From contig CADAGD010000011.1 of NCBI GenBank assembly GCA_902787375.1, forward strand, positions 1 to 38,448: a stretch of 38,448 nucleotides of DNA, given 5' to 3'. Under the pieces are notes generated by a model that was given only the letters and a program-made list of their open reading frames with translations, did not search any database and had not been told where the DNA came from. The translations under genes and the position numbers were made by a program. This document shows, piece after piece, positions 17,300-24,091 of this stretch (its first letter is position 1; each line of letters starts with the position of its first letter). Origin of the DNA: an uncultured Eubacteriales bacterium. GTDB taxonomy: Bacteria; Bacillota; Clostridia; Christensenellales; CAG-138.

Positions 17300-17701
17300 A
17301 TGAAACGCATAATTTCCGTATTTTTAATCATTCTTGTTCTTTCATTGGCTGTTGTCGGATGTTCCTCGAACAAGAACACCGCTCCCAAGGACGGAACCTA
17401 TACCGTTGAAGTGACTCTCAAGGGCGGAAGCGGCAAGGCTTCCGTTACAAGTCCCGCCACGGTCGTCATAGCCGACGGAAAGGCTACCGCGACAATCGTG
17501 TGGAGCAGTTCCCATTACGAATATATGCAGATAGGCGAAACGCGCTATGATCCGATCAATACAGAGGGCAACTCGACATTTGAGATTCCCGTAACATTCG
17601 ATGAGGAAAATGCCGTCAGCGCGCTTACAACAGCCATGAGCGAGCCTCATCTTATTGATTATACCCTCTTCTTTGACAGCAGTACACTCAAAACAAAATG
17701 A
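17300..17701 (+). CDS. Second small lipoprotein with NEAT-like domain, B12-regulated
   Basis: A 133-residue lipoprotein with signal ending AVVGC (Cys21), then a single domain: KDGTYTVEVTLKGGSGKAS, the strand pair VVIADGKATATIVWSS, HYEYMQIGETRYDPIN and FEIPVTF near the end. The pattern of a beta hairpin after DGK, an aromatic-rich stretch and a final IPV strand resembles NEAT-like folds and parallels the preceding gene. GGAGG lies before the ATG, 19 bases after the previous stop. Its own stop overlaps the ATG of the binding-protein gene as ATGA, a sign that the two products are made together. Ligand unknown; several Tyr and His residues in the central stretch could contact a macrocycle or metal. 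Confidence 0.7.
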   Translation: MKRIISVFLIILVLSLAVVGCSSNKNTAPKDGTYTVEVTLKGGSGKASVTSPATVVIADGKATATIVWSSSHYEYMQIGETRYDPINTEGNSTFEIPVTFDEENAVSALTTAMSEPHLIDYTLFFDSSTLKTK

Positions 17702-18840
17702 GCGTCAAACGCATAACGGCTTTTATAATCTGCCTTTTAATAATCGGCTGTGTTTTCCCGTCATGTGAACCGACGTCGAAAGCCTCCGGCTTGGGAAACG
17801 GCACCGAGCCTGTTGGCAGTATGGAGCTTAAATTTGCCACAGGCTTCTCAGTCGATTATTATCAGGATGGATGCAGACTGATTACCATTCAGGATGAGGA
17901 ACGGTTCCTCATTGTTCCCGAAAATGTTCCTGTCCCATCCGGCATATCCAAGGACATCGTCGTTCTGAAGCAGCCGATAAAAAACGTCTACATAGCCGCT
18001 ACTGCGGTCATGTGTCTTATAGACGGACTCGATAGGCTGGATGCAATAAGGCTCTCAGGCACAAAAGCAGACGACTGGTACATAGAAAATGCCAAAAAAA
18101 GCATGGAGGAAGGAAAGATACTCTATGCGGGAAAATACTCCGAGCCCGACTATGAGCTTATTCTCTCCGAGGGCTGCACTCTCGCGTTGGAATCGGGTAT
18201 GATAGGTCATGCGTCAGAAGTCAAGGACAAACTTGAAAAGCTTGGCGTCAATGTGTTTATTGACCGTTCAAGCTATGAGGCACATCCCCTCGGACGAACT
18301 GAATGGGTAAAGGTCTACGGCGTTCTGTTTGACGCTGAGGAAAAGGCCGACGAGCTTTTCTCGGAACAAGTAAACCTCATGGACTCCGTATCCGGCGAGC
18401 AGAAGAACGGCAAAACCGTCGCTTTCTTCCGCATAAGCTCATCGGGATACGCCGTTGCGAGAAAATCAGGGGATTACGTCAGCAGGATGATAGAGCTTGC
18501 AGGAGGCAATTATGTTTTCTCAGACCTCGGTGACATCGGCAGTGCAATGGCGACAGTCAATGTCGAGATGGAAACATTCTTCAAGACCGCCCGTGACGCT
18601 GACATCATAATCTACAACAGCACAATAGGCGGCGGTGTTTCCTCTCTTGACGAGTTTCTGTCCCTCAGTCCTCTGATGAAGGATATGAAAGCCGTCAAGG
18701 ACGGAAATGTCTGGTGTACGGGCGAAAGCATGTATCAACAGACATTGAATACCGGACGAATAATAAGCGAGCTTAACAGCATATTTACCGCCGAGCCGGG
18801 CGATATGCTTGAGCTGAAGTATTTTTTCCGTCTTGATTAA
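17698..18840 (+). CDS. btuF: ABC importer substrate-binding lipoprotein (BtuF/FepB-like)
   Basis: A 380-residue periplasmic-binding-protein type 2 family member with a lipoprotein signal; the modified Cys is probably Cys18 (LIIGC) though Cys23 (FPSC) is possible. The two lobes are recognisable: LIVPE and KNVYIAATAVMCLIDGLDRL in the first, a central helix through the YGVLFDAEEKADELF segment, and VSRMIELAGGNYVFSDLGD with DADIIIYNSTIGG in the second. It is longer than E. coli BtuF. The gene is the last of the riboswitch-controlled surface operon. The only permease and ATPase nearby are those of the divergent operon, so it probably feeds them. Corrinoid or a precursor is the inferred cargo; heme and siderophores are alternatives. 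Confidence 0.85.
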   Translation: MSVKRITAFIICLLIIGCVFPSCEPTSKASGLGNGTEPVGSMELKFATGFSVDYYQDGCRLITIQDEERFLIVPENVPVPSGISKDIVVLKQPIKNVYIAATAVMCLIDGLDRLDAIRLSGTKADDWYIENAKKSMEEGKILYAGKYSEPDYELILSEGCTLALESGMIGHASEVKDKLEKLGVNVFIDRSSYEAHPLGRTEWVKVYGVLFDAEEKADELFSEQVNLMDSVSGEQKNGKTVAFFRISSSGYAVARKSGDYVSRMIELAGGNYVFSDLGDIGSAMATVNVEMETFFKTARDADIIIYNSTIGGGVSSLDEFLSLSPLMKDMKAVKDGNVWCTGESMYQQTLNTGRIISELNSIFTAEPGDMLELKYFFRLD

Positions 18841-18865
18841 GTGAAAACGACCAAAAAGCAAACCG

Positions 18866-18904
18866 GCAGGATTCAAACTCCTATGTTTGTCTCCTGCTTT
18901 TTGT
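18866..18904 (+). terminator. Intrinsic terminator after the surface-lipoprotein operon
   Basis: GCAGGA..CAAAC pairs with GTTTG..TCCTGC, with a small internal mismatch, followed by TTTTTG. It comes 26 bases after the binding-protein stop and separates the riboswitch-controlled unit from the cobT cluster. An A-rich stretch precedes it. Confidence 0.88.
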
Positions 18905-18975
18905 TTGCTGCAAATCCGATTCGCCGTCCCGATAAAAACCAATATCCGCGTTTTGGGAGTTTGGCGGTATCAGCC

Positions 18976-19004
18976 TTGATTTTAAAGCGGTTTCATGCTA
19001 ATAT
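18976..19004 (+). promoter_or_regulatory. Probable promoter of the cobT cluster
   Basis: TTGATT at 18976-18981 and TAATAT at 18999-19004 are 17 bases apart, and TGC directly before the -10 box makes it an extended type. No B12 box or other riboswitch element is seen between the terminator and the first gene. The leader would be only about 16 bases. Confidence 0.5.
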
Positions 19005-19026
19005 GTACAAAAACGGGAGGTTCACC

Positions 19027-19794
19027 ATGCCGAACATCCAGCAAAAACTGCACATATCATCAATAGATTACGACTGCCGCAGCTATGCCGTAAAGTACGG
19101 GCTTGGCTTGGAGATAGCCGAATTTTGTTGGGCGCAGCACATTGATAAAGAACGTGAGCGGCATATTAAGAATGCTGCTTGCCAGATAGAAGGAATAGAC
19201 AACCTATGGTTTCACGCTCCGTTTGCGGAGCTTGCTCCCTGCGCCATTGATCCAAGAGCGCGTGAGCTTGCCCGTCTAAGGTACAGGCAAGCCATTGAAA
19301 TCGCACAAAGGCTCGGCATCAACCGTATTGTCATCCATGGCGGATACATTCCCCTTGTCTATTTTCCCGAAACATATGTCGAAAAATCTATATGCTTCTG
19401 GAGAGAATTTCTCCAAATCGTCCCATATGATTGTACTATCGCGCTTGAAAATGTAATGGAGCCCGATCCTGCCATGCTTGTTGAAATCGTATCGGAAATC
19501 AATGACGAAAGGCTCGGACTTTGCCTTGATGTGGGGCATGCCAACTGTCCTACCTCAACGCTTCCTCCATTGGAGTGGATCTCCCCAATGGCTCCGTATT
19601 TAAAGCACATGCACATTCACAACAATTCAGGCCGGCACGACACCCATAACTGCCTCGACGACGGCACGATACCCATAAGAGAAATACTGGACAAAACCCT
19701 TGAGCTTTGTCCCGAAGCAACATTTACTATTGAAAACATGTACTGTGAAAGGTCGCTTGAATGGCTGCATTCACAGGGATTTCTGGAGTATTGA
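19027..19794 (+). CDS. TIM-barrel protein of the sugar isomerase/AP endonuclease 2 family
   Basis: A 255-residue xylose-isomerase-like TIM barrel. Metal-binding positions of the family appear kept: HGG near residue 105, LEN in the fifth strand region, LDVGHAN, HMHIHNNSGRHDTHN and TIEN near the C-terminus. Such proteins can be sugar-phosphate isomerases, epimerases or endonuclease IV-like nucleases; at this length and without the full endonuclease IV motif set an isomerase-type enzyme is likelier. The frame is open from 18841, but GGGAGG six bases before the ATG at 19027 fixes the start. cobT begins two bases after its stop, so it may have an unknown part in cobalamin nucleotide-loop assembly. 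Function not known. Confidence 0.75.
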   Translation: MPNIQQKLHISSIDYDCRSYAVKYGLGLEIAEFCWAQHIDKERERHIKNAACQIEGIDNLWFHAPFAELAPCAIDPRARELARLRYRQAIEIAQRLGINRIVIHGGYIPLVYFPETYVEKSICFWREFLQIVPYDCTIALENVMEPDPAMLVEIVSEINDERLGLCLDVGHANCPTSTLPPLEWISPMAPYLKHMHIHNNSGRHDTHNCLDDGTIPIREILDKTLELCPEATFTIENMYCERSLEWLHSQGFLEY

Positions 19795-19796
19795 TT

Positions 19797-20876
19797 ATGA
19801 ATGATTTCGATATTAACGATTTTATCAAAGGCATAGGTCATGCCGATCATGAAGCGATGCGTCTTGCGGCTGAGCGGCAGGCAGCCCTTGCCAAGCCCCC
19901 GAAAAGCCTCGGCAAGCTTGAGGATATTTCAATACGCATTGCCGGCATCACCGGAAAGGTTCTAAACGATATTGATAACTGCCGCGTTATTGTATTTGCC
20001 GCCGACAACGGCGTCGTTGCGGAAGGAGTCGCGGTCACTCCTCAATCCGTAACGCTTCAGCAGTCAATTAACATGACAAAGCATAAAACCGGCATGTCCG
20101 CGCTTGCAAAATACTTCGGCAACTCGGTGTATGTGGTTGATGTCGGAATAAACTCATCGGTTGAGCATCCCCTGATAATCAACCGCAAGCAGCGCATGGG
20201 CAGCGGCAATATAAGGCGCGGGCCTGCCATGACGCCTGCTGAAGCTCGTTATGCCATATCTGCCGGCATTGAAGCTGTTGAAACAGCCGCTCACGACGGT
20301 GTGCAGCTCATAGGCATAGGTGAGATGGGCATTGGGAACACCACAACATCGGCTGCCGTGCTTTCCGCCATTACGGGCGCGGACGCAAATACCGTGACAG
20401 GGCGCGGAAGCGGCTTGACCGACTCCGCTTTCGAATTAAAGAAGCGTGTTATAACCGAAGCCATTAAGCTTAACAAACCAAATCCGTCGGATATAATTGA
20501 TGTGATCTCAAAGGTCGGCGGATTCGATATAGCCGCTATGACGGGCGCGTTCTTAGGTTGTGCGCGTTACAGGATACCTGCGGTCGTGGATGGTTTCATA
20601 TCCATTGTTGCCGCCCTGTGCGCTGTAAAGCTTTGTCCCGCTGTTAAGGATTATCTGCTGTTGTCCCATGCGTCGCAGGAGGTCGGCTATAGGGTCGCTG
20701 CCGAGGAGCTTGGGCTTTCCCCTTTCCTTCTGCTGGACATGAGACTCGGAGAAGGCAGCGGATGCCCTCTCGCATTCGAGATAATAAAGGGAGCCTGCGC
20801 GGTTATGAGCGATATGTATACATTTGACGAGGCGTCCATAGACGACGAGTACCTCGACGCAATACGCAGCAAATAG
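19797..20876 (+). CDS. cobT: Nicotinate-nucleotide--dimethylbenzimidazole phosphoribosyltransferase
   Basis: Activates the lower-ligand base by moving phosphoribose from nicotinate mononucleotide, giving alpha-ribazole phosphate or an analogue. The 359 residues contain KPPKSLGKLEDI near the N-terminus, VFAADNGVVAEGVAVTPQSV, the GIGEMGIGNTTTSAAV nucleotide site and the C-terminal LGEGSGCPLAF with the catalytic Glu. Length is typical. The open frame reaches 19761, but the ATG at 19797 has TGGAG eight bases ahead and lies two bases after the preceding stop. No bluB or bza genes for making dimethylbenzimidazole are in the window, so the base used is unknown. Confidence 0.96.
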   Translation: MNDFDINDFIKGIGHADHEAMRLAAERQAALAKPPKSLGKLEDISIRIAGITGKVLNDIDNCRVIVFAADNGVVAEGVAVTPQSVTLQQSINMTKHKTGMSALAKYFGNSVYVVDVGINSSVEHPLIINRKQRMGSGNIRRGPAMTPAEARYAISAGIEAVETAAHDGVQLIGIGEMGIGNTTTSAAVLSAITGADANTVTGRGSGLTDSAFELKKRVITEAIKLNKPNPSDIIDVISKVGGFDIAAMTGAFLGCARYRIPAVVDGFISIVAALCAVKLCPAVKDYLLLSHASQEVGYRVAAEELGLSPFLLLDMRLGEGSGCPLAFEIIKGACAVMSDMYTFDEASIDDEYLDAIRSK

Positions 20877-20883
20877 GACGCAT

Positions 20884-21423
20884 ATGAAAATACTTGTTTT
20901 AGGCGGAAGCAAAAGCGGGAAAAGCCATATCGCCCAGGAGATAACGGATTCCCTTGCGCAGGGCGGAACAAAATACTACTGGGCAACCATGGAGCCTGTT
21001 GACGAAGAGGATTCCGCCCGCATTGAAAAGCACATAACAGACCGTGACGGTTGTGGCTTTGAAACCATCGAGTGCGGAAGGAATATATGCTCAAAGCTTC
21101 CTGTTGACAAAAACTCATCCGTGCTGTTTGACAGCGTAACCGCTCTTCTCGCAAACGAGATGTTCGCAGGCGATACCCCCGATATCAATGCCCATGAGCG
21201 GGTGGTGTCAGACCTTATTGAGCTTTCCGACAATGTAAAGAACATCGTTTGCGTATGCGACGAGATATTTCGTGACGGGTTTTGTTTCGATGAGATAACC
21301 GAACAATACAGGTACTCCCTTGCCCTGATATGCCGAAAGCTGGCAGAGGTCTTCGACGCAGTATATGAGGTTAGCTGCGGCATAATGACAGTTAGAAAAG
21401 GCAGGCTTCTTCTTAAATTATAA
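20884..21423 (+). CDS. cobU: Adenosylcobinamide kinase / adenosylcobinamide-phosphate guanylyltransferase
   Basis: A 179-residue CobU. It has an intact Walker A, GGSKSGKS, and the segment ARIEKHITDRD whose His matches the residue that is guanylylated in the family, followed by FETIE. A VLFDSVTALLANEMF segment corresponds to the Walker B region. The C-terminal half is more divergent than usual: the typical SNEVGxGIVP motif is replaced by CDEIFRDGFCFDEIT. It lies between cobT and cobS, as is common. Interestingly the gene at 22194 keeps the missing kind of motif. The core kinase/guanylyltransferase function is well supported; full activity of this divergent form is not proven. Confidence 0.88.
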   Translation: MKILVLGGSKSGKSHIAQEITDSLAQGGTKYYWATMEPVDEEDSARIEKHITDRDGCGFETIECGRNICSKLPVDKNSSVLFDSVTALLANEMFAGDTPDINAHERVVSDLIELSDNVKNIVCVCDEIFRDGFCFDEITEQYRYSLALICRKLAEVFDAVYEVSCGIMTVRKGRLLLKL

Positions 21424-21440
21424 ACTGAGGTATATGAAAC

Positions 21441-22190
21441 ATGCTTTGGATTTACGGTTTTTTTATGGCATGGGGAATGTTCCTTTCCATCCCCTGTCCG
21501 ATTCATATATGGAATGAGTCCGCAAGAGGTCAGCAGCTTGCCTGTTTTCCGTTTATCGGCTTAATAATAGGCGGCATTTGGGTGCTTCTGCTGTTTCTTC
21601 TCAACATGATACAATGTCCGCATACGATCAGCGCGGTGCTGCTCAGCTCTACTCCCCTGCTTCTCAGCGGTTTCATCCATATAGACGGATTCATGGACGT
21701 ATGTGACGCCGTTATGAGCCGCCGTGATTTGGAAACCCGTCAGCGGATTTTGAAGGATTCGCATTGCGGAGCCTTTGCGGTCATATGCGTTGTTCTGTAT
21801 CTGCTTTGCTCATGGAGCCTGCTCCTTTCACGCAGGCTTGATATTGCCGACATGATTCCGCTTGCGATGATTCCTGTCGCGTCAAGGTCATGCGCCTCCT
21901 TAGCTGTACTGACGCTTCGCCCCATGCGGACAAGCCAATACACAAATATCGGGCGTGACAGGAGAGCTTCATTTATAATCGTTCCGTCATTGGCATTTAT
22001 TGCTTCCGTCGCGGCTTCCGTTTTGATATGCGGTCTTCACGGCATCGCCCCCGCTGCAGCAGGCGTCGGATATTGGCTTTTCGCCGCCCATGCGTTCAGA
22101 CAGCTCGACGGCATGAACGGGGATGTATCGGGATTCGCATTGACTTTGGGTGAGCTTGTTGGGCTTGCCACACTTATACTTGTGAGGTAA
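21441..22190 (+). CDS. cobS: Cobalamin synthase (adenosylcobinamide-GDP ribazoletransferase)
   Basis: Membrane enzyme that joins adenosylcobinamide-GDP and alpha-ribazole (phosphate) to make cobalamin. The 249 residues have about six or seven membrane segments and the family core GFIHIDGFMDVCDAVMSRR followed by LKDSHCGAFAV, equivalent to the DGxxDxxDA and DSxxGxFG motifs. The C-terminal RQLDGMNGDVSGFAL segment corresponds to the conserved GxxGDxxGA block. Divergent in places but clearly CobS. Eighteen bases separate it from cobU, and the next gene begins four bases after its stop. Confidence 0.93.
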   Translation: MLWIYGFFMAWGMFLSIPCPIHIWNESARGQQLACFPFIGLIIGGIWVLLLFLLNMIQCPHTISAVLLSSTPLLLSGFIHIDGFMDVCDAVMSRRDLETRQRILKDSHCGAFAVICVVLYLLCSWSLLLSRRLDIADMIPLAMIPVASRSCASLAVLTLRPMRTSQYTNIGRDRRASFIIVPSLAFIASVAASVLICGLHGIAPAAAGVGYWLFAAHAFRQLDGMNGDVSGFALTLGELVGLATLILVR

Positions 22191-22193
22191 TAT

Positions 22194-22568
22194 ATGAAAC
22201 TTATAATCGGCGGCGCGTATCAGGGAAAGCTCACATACGCCGTAAAGAAATTCTCTCTCGACAGCAAAGACATATTTGATTTTGCCGGCGGTTATCCCGA
22301 AGGACAATATGCCTGCTATACTCATTTTGAGCAGCTTACCCGCAGGGCGGCTTTAAGCAGGCAGCCGTTCGACAGTTTCATTGACGACTTTCCGGGAATG
22401 GCTTTCAACTCCATAGTCATTTCACGAGAAATCGGGTGCGGAGTTGTGCCGATGGATGCTGATGAGCGTTTTTGGAGAGAGTATCATGGAATGGCTCTTT
22501 CCGCGCTTGCGAGGAATGCCGAATCGGTAACAAGAATATTCTGCGGTATCCCGGAGGTACTGAAATGA
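22194..22568 (+). CDS. Short degenerate CobU-like protein
   Basis: A 124-residue protein related to CobU at both ends. The N-terminus has GGAYQGKLTYA, a P-loop where the expected Ser/Thr after Lys is Leu. The C-terminal half has VISREIGCGVVPMDADERFWREYHG and ends FCGIPEVLK, closely matching the SNEVGxGIVP and final AGIPxxLK blocks of true CobU. The central guanylylation segment (ARIxxHxxxR) is absent. So this looks like a shortened paralogue that has kept what the neighbouring CobU has lost. The two may act together, or this may bind cobinamide without kinase activity. It overlaps cobC as ATGA. Function is inferred only. Confidence 0.7.
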   Translation: MKLIIGGAYQGKLTYAVKKFSLDSKDIFDFAGGYPEGQYACYTHFEQLTRRAALSRQPFDSFIDDFPGMAFNSIVISREIGCGVVPMDADERFWREYHGMALSALARNAESVTRIFCGIPEVLK

Positions 22569-23158
22569 AGCTGACATTGATAAGGCACGGCATAACGGAC
22601 GGAACTGCAAGAAGGCTCTATTACGGCAGTACCGACCTTCCGTTGACCGAGGATGGATTCCGTCACATCGAATTATTGAAGAAAAGCTGCAAATACCCCT
22701 CCGCCCCTCTGTTTTTTACAAGCGGAATGCTCCGCACCGAGCAGACGCTTAAAGCTATCTATGGGGATGTTCCGCACAATGTACTTCACGGAATGCGCGA
22801 AGCTGACTTTGGCAGTTTTGAAATGCGCACTTATGAGCAGCTCAAGGACGATCCCGATTACATCAAATGGATAACCGGCGACAATGAATCCAATGTATGT
22901 CCGGGGGGTGAAAGCGGAGTTATCGTGACCAAGCGGGCGATGGAGGCTCTTGAGCCTTTGATACACGCAGATACCGACGCTGTTTGCATAACGCATGGCG
23001 GCGTTATAGGCGGTCTGCTTGCACGGTGGTTTCCGACGGAGAATGCCCGATTCAAATACACGCCCGAACCCGGCTACGGCTATTCGATAGTTTTCACGGA
23101 CGGCAAGCCCGTATCGCTGATTCCCGTTCCCGAACAGAATACATGCGATAATCAATAA
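22565..23158 (+). CDS. cobC: Alpha-ribazole phosphatase (histidine phosphatase family)
   Basis: A 197-residue member of the phosphoglycerate-mutase-like phosphatases: LTLIRHGITDG at the N-terminus with the catalytic His, TSGMLRTEQTL with the conserved Arg, EADFGSFEMRTYEQL, and ITHGGVIGGLL with the second His. Its place in a cobT-cobU-cobS cluster points to removal of phosphate from alpha-ribazole phosphate or from adenosylcobalamin phosphate. A longer open frame starts at 22472, but the ATG at 22565 gives the normal N-terminus, has GGAGG upstream and overlaps the previous stop as ATGA. Confidence 0.92.
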   Translation: MKLTLIRHGITDGTARRLYYGSTDLPLTEDGFRHIELLKKSCKYPSAPLFFTSGMLRTEQTLKAIYGDVPHNVLHGMREADFGSFEMRTYEQLKDDPDYIKWITGDNESNVCPGGESGVIVTKRAMEALEPLIHADTDAVCITHGGVIGGLLARWFPTENARFKYTPEPGYGYSIVFTDGKPVSLIPVPEQNTCDNQ

Positions 23159-23178
23159 AAACAATATGGAGGAATGCT

Positions 23179-23484
23179 TTGGGAAAAACATTCGATTTGA
23201 TATATGAACAGGTAAAGCTCATCCCCAAAGGATGTGTCGCAACATACGGACAGATAGCCCGACTTGTCGGAAATCCGCGCTGGTCAAGGGTCGTAGGGTA
23301 CGCCCTGCATGTCAACCCTCAGCCGGGAATTATTCCGTGTCACAGGGTCGTTGACAGGAACGGGCATCTCTCCTCCGCGTTCGCTTTCGGAGGTGTAAAC
23401 CGACAGGAAGAACTGCTCAAACAGGAGGGAGTGGCGGTTATTGACGGAAAAGTTGACCTGAATGTCTATATTTGGGAAAAATAG
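23179..23484 (+). CDS. MGMT-family DNA-binding domain protein (alkyltransferase-like, with active-site Cys)
   Basis: A 101-residue protein made up of only the C-terminal domain of O6-alkylguanine-DNA alkyltransferases: helix-turn-helix IPKGCVATYGQIA with the following RWSRVVGYALHVNP, then IIPCHRVV containing the reactive Cys. Alkyltransferase-like (ATL) proteins have this size but usually replace the Cys with Trp; here Cys is kept, so it may repair alkyl guanine. Start is TTG at 23179 with GGAGG seven bases upstream; an ATG at 23174 is in another frame. It lies 20 bases after cobC and probably shares its transcript, though no functional link is evident. Confidence 0.85.
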   Translation: MGKTFDLIYEQVKLIPKGCVATYGQIARLVGNPRWSRVVGYALHVNPQPGIIPCHRVVDRNGHLSSAFAFGGVNRQEELLKQEGVAVIDGKVDLNVYIWEK

Positions 23485-23487
23485 GTC

Positions 23488-23516
23488 TTTACATAACGCC
23501 CGGTTGATGTTAAAAT
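23488..23516 (+). promoter_or_regulatory. Promoter of the membrane protein - decarboxylase - holB - PSP1 unit
   Basis: TTTACA at 23488-23493 and TAAAAT at 23511-23516 are 17 bases apart, with TGT directly before the -10 box (extended -10). It lies within the only gap between the MGMT-like gene and the next four closely spaced genes. Confidence 0.6.
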
Positions 23517-23545
23517 GACGCGAATATTATTTGGAGGTTTCCCTT

Positions 23546-24091
23546 ATGTATCAGGAAAGTGATGACAAAATCAACGGTTCAGGCAAAACCGATACCCTGA
23601 TATTCATTGTTTTGATAGTGTTCTTTCTCTTTGCCGGAACTGTTGCGACCGTTTTGAAAAACAGCTTTAACAGCAACATTCCGATTTACATACTTGCCGC
23701 AATGCTTGCCGCTTTGCTGTATATCATTTACAGGCTGCGCATTGTCGGCTGGCGTTACACAGTCTTTTACAAGGAACCCGAAGCGCAGTATGATCCTCGT
23801 TTTGATGACTACATAATACATGAGGATTATCCCTACCCCGTCGGGACTGTTGTAATAGAGCGCACGGTAAGCGCAAAAGGATCCGTAATTGCTGTAATAA
23901 GCAAAGAGGATATTGTCGCTCTCCTTGACGCCGGAGCCGAATACTCCGCCGACTCGGAGATGGTCTGCGGATCAAGGAAGAAGGAGCTTTCCTTCTCCCT
24001 CGTATACACGCAGAACAACAAAAAGGTCAGGCTGTTCTTCAACCCGACCGAGGAGTTTAAAAAATATTTAAGAGGTGTAATGGAAAAATAA
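23546..24091 (+). CDS. Small membrane protein of unknown function
   Basis: A 181-residue protein with a charged N-terminus, two hydrophobic segments at about residues 16-35 and 42-62, and a soluble C-terminal domain of about 115 residues that should be cytoplasmic if both termini lie inside. I do not recognise a family. The C-terminal part contains VISKEDIVALLDAGAEY and ends EEFKKYLRGVMEK. The frame is open from 23531, but GGAGG at 23533-23537 lies eight bases before the ATG at 23546. The stop TAA shares its last base with the ATG of the decarboxylase gene, so the two are translationally linked. Confidence 0.75.
   Translation: MYQESDDKINGSGKTDTLIFIVLIVFFLFAGTVATVLKNSFNSNIPIYILAAMLAALLYIIYRLRIVGWRYTVFYKEPEAQYDPRFDDYIIHEDYPYPVGTVVIERTVSAKGSVIAVISKEDIVALLDAGAEYSADSEMVCGSRKKELSFSLVYTQNNKKVRLFFNPTEEFKKYLRGVMEK

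Noticed and set aside
18841-19026. N-terminal extension of the TIM-barrel gene back to 18841
   Set aside because: The first 62 residues would be encoded by the terminator and promoter region; a good ribosome-binding site and normal N-terminus support the ATG at 19027.
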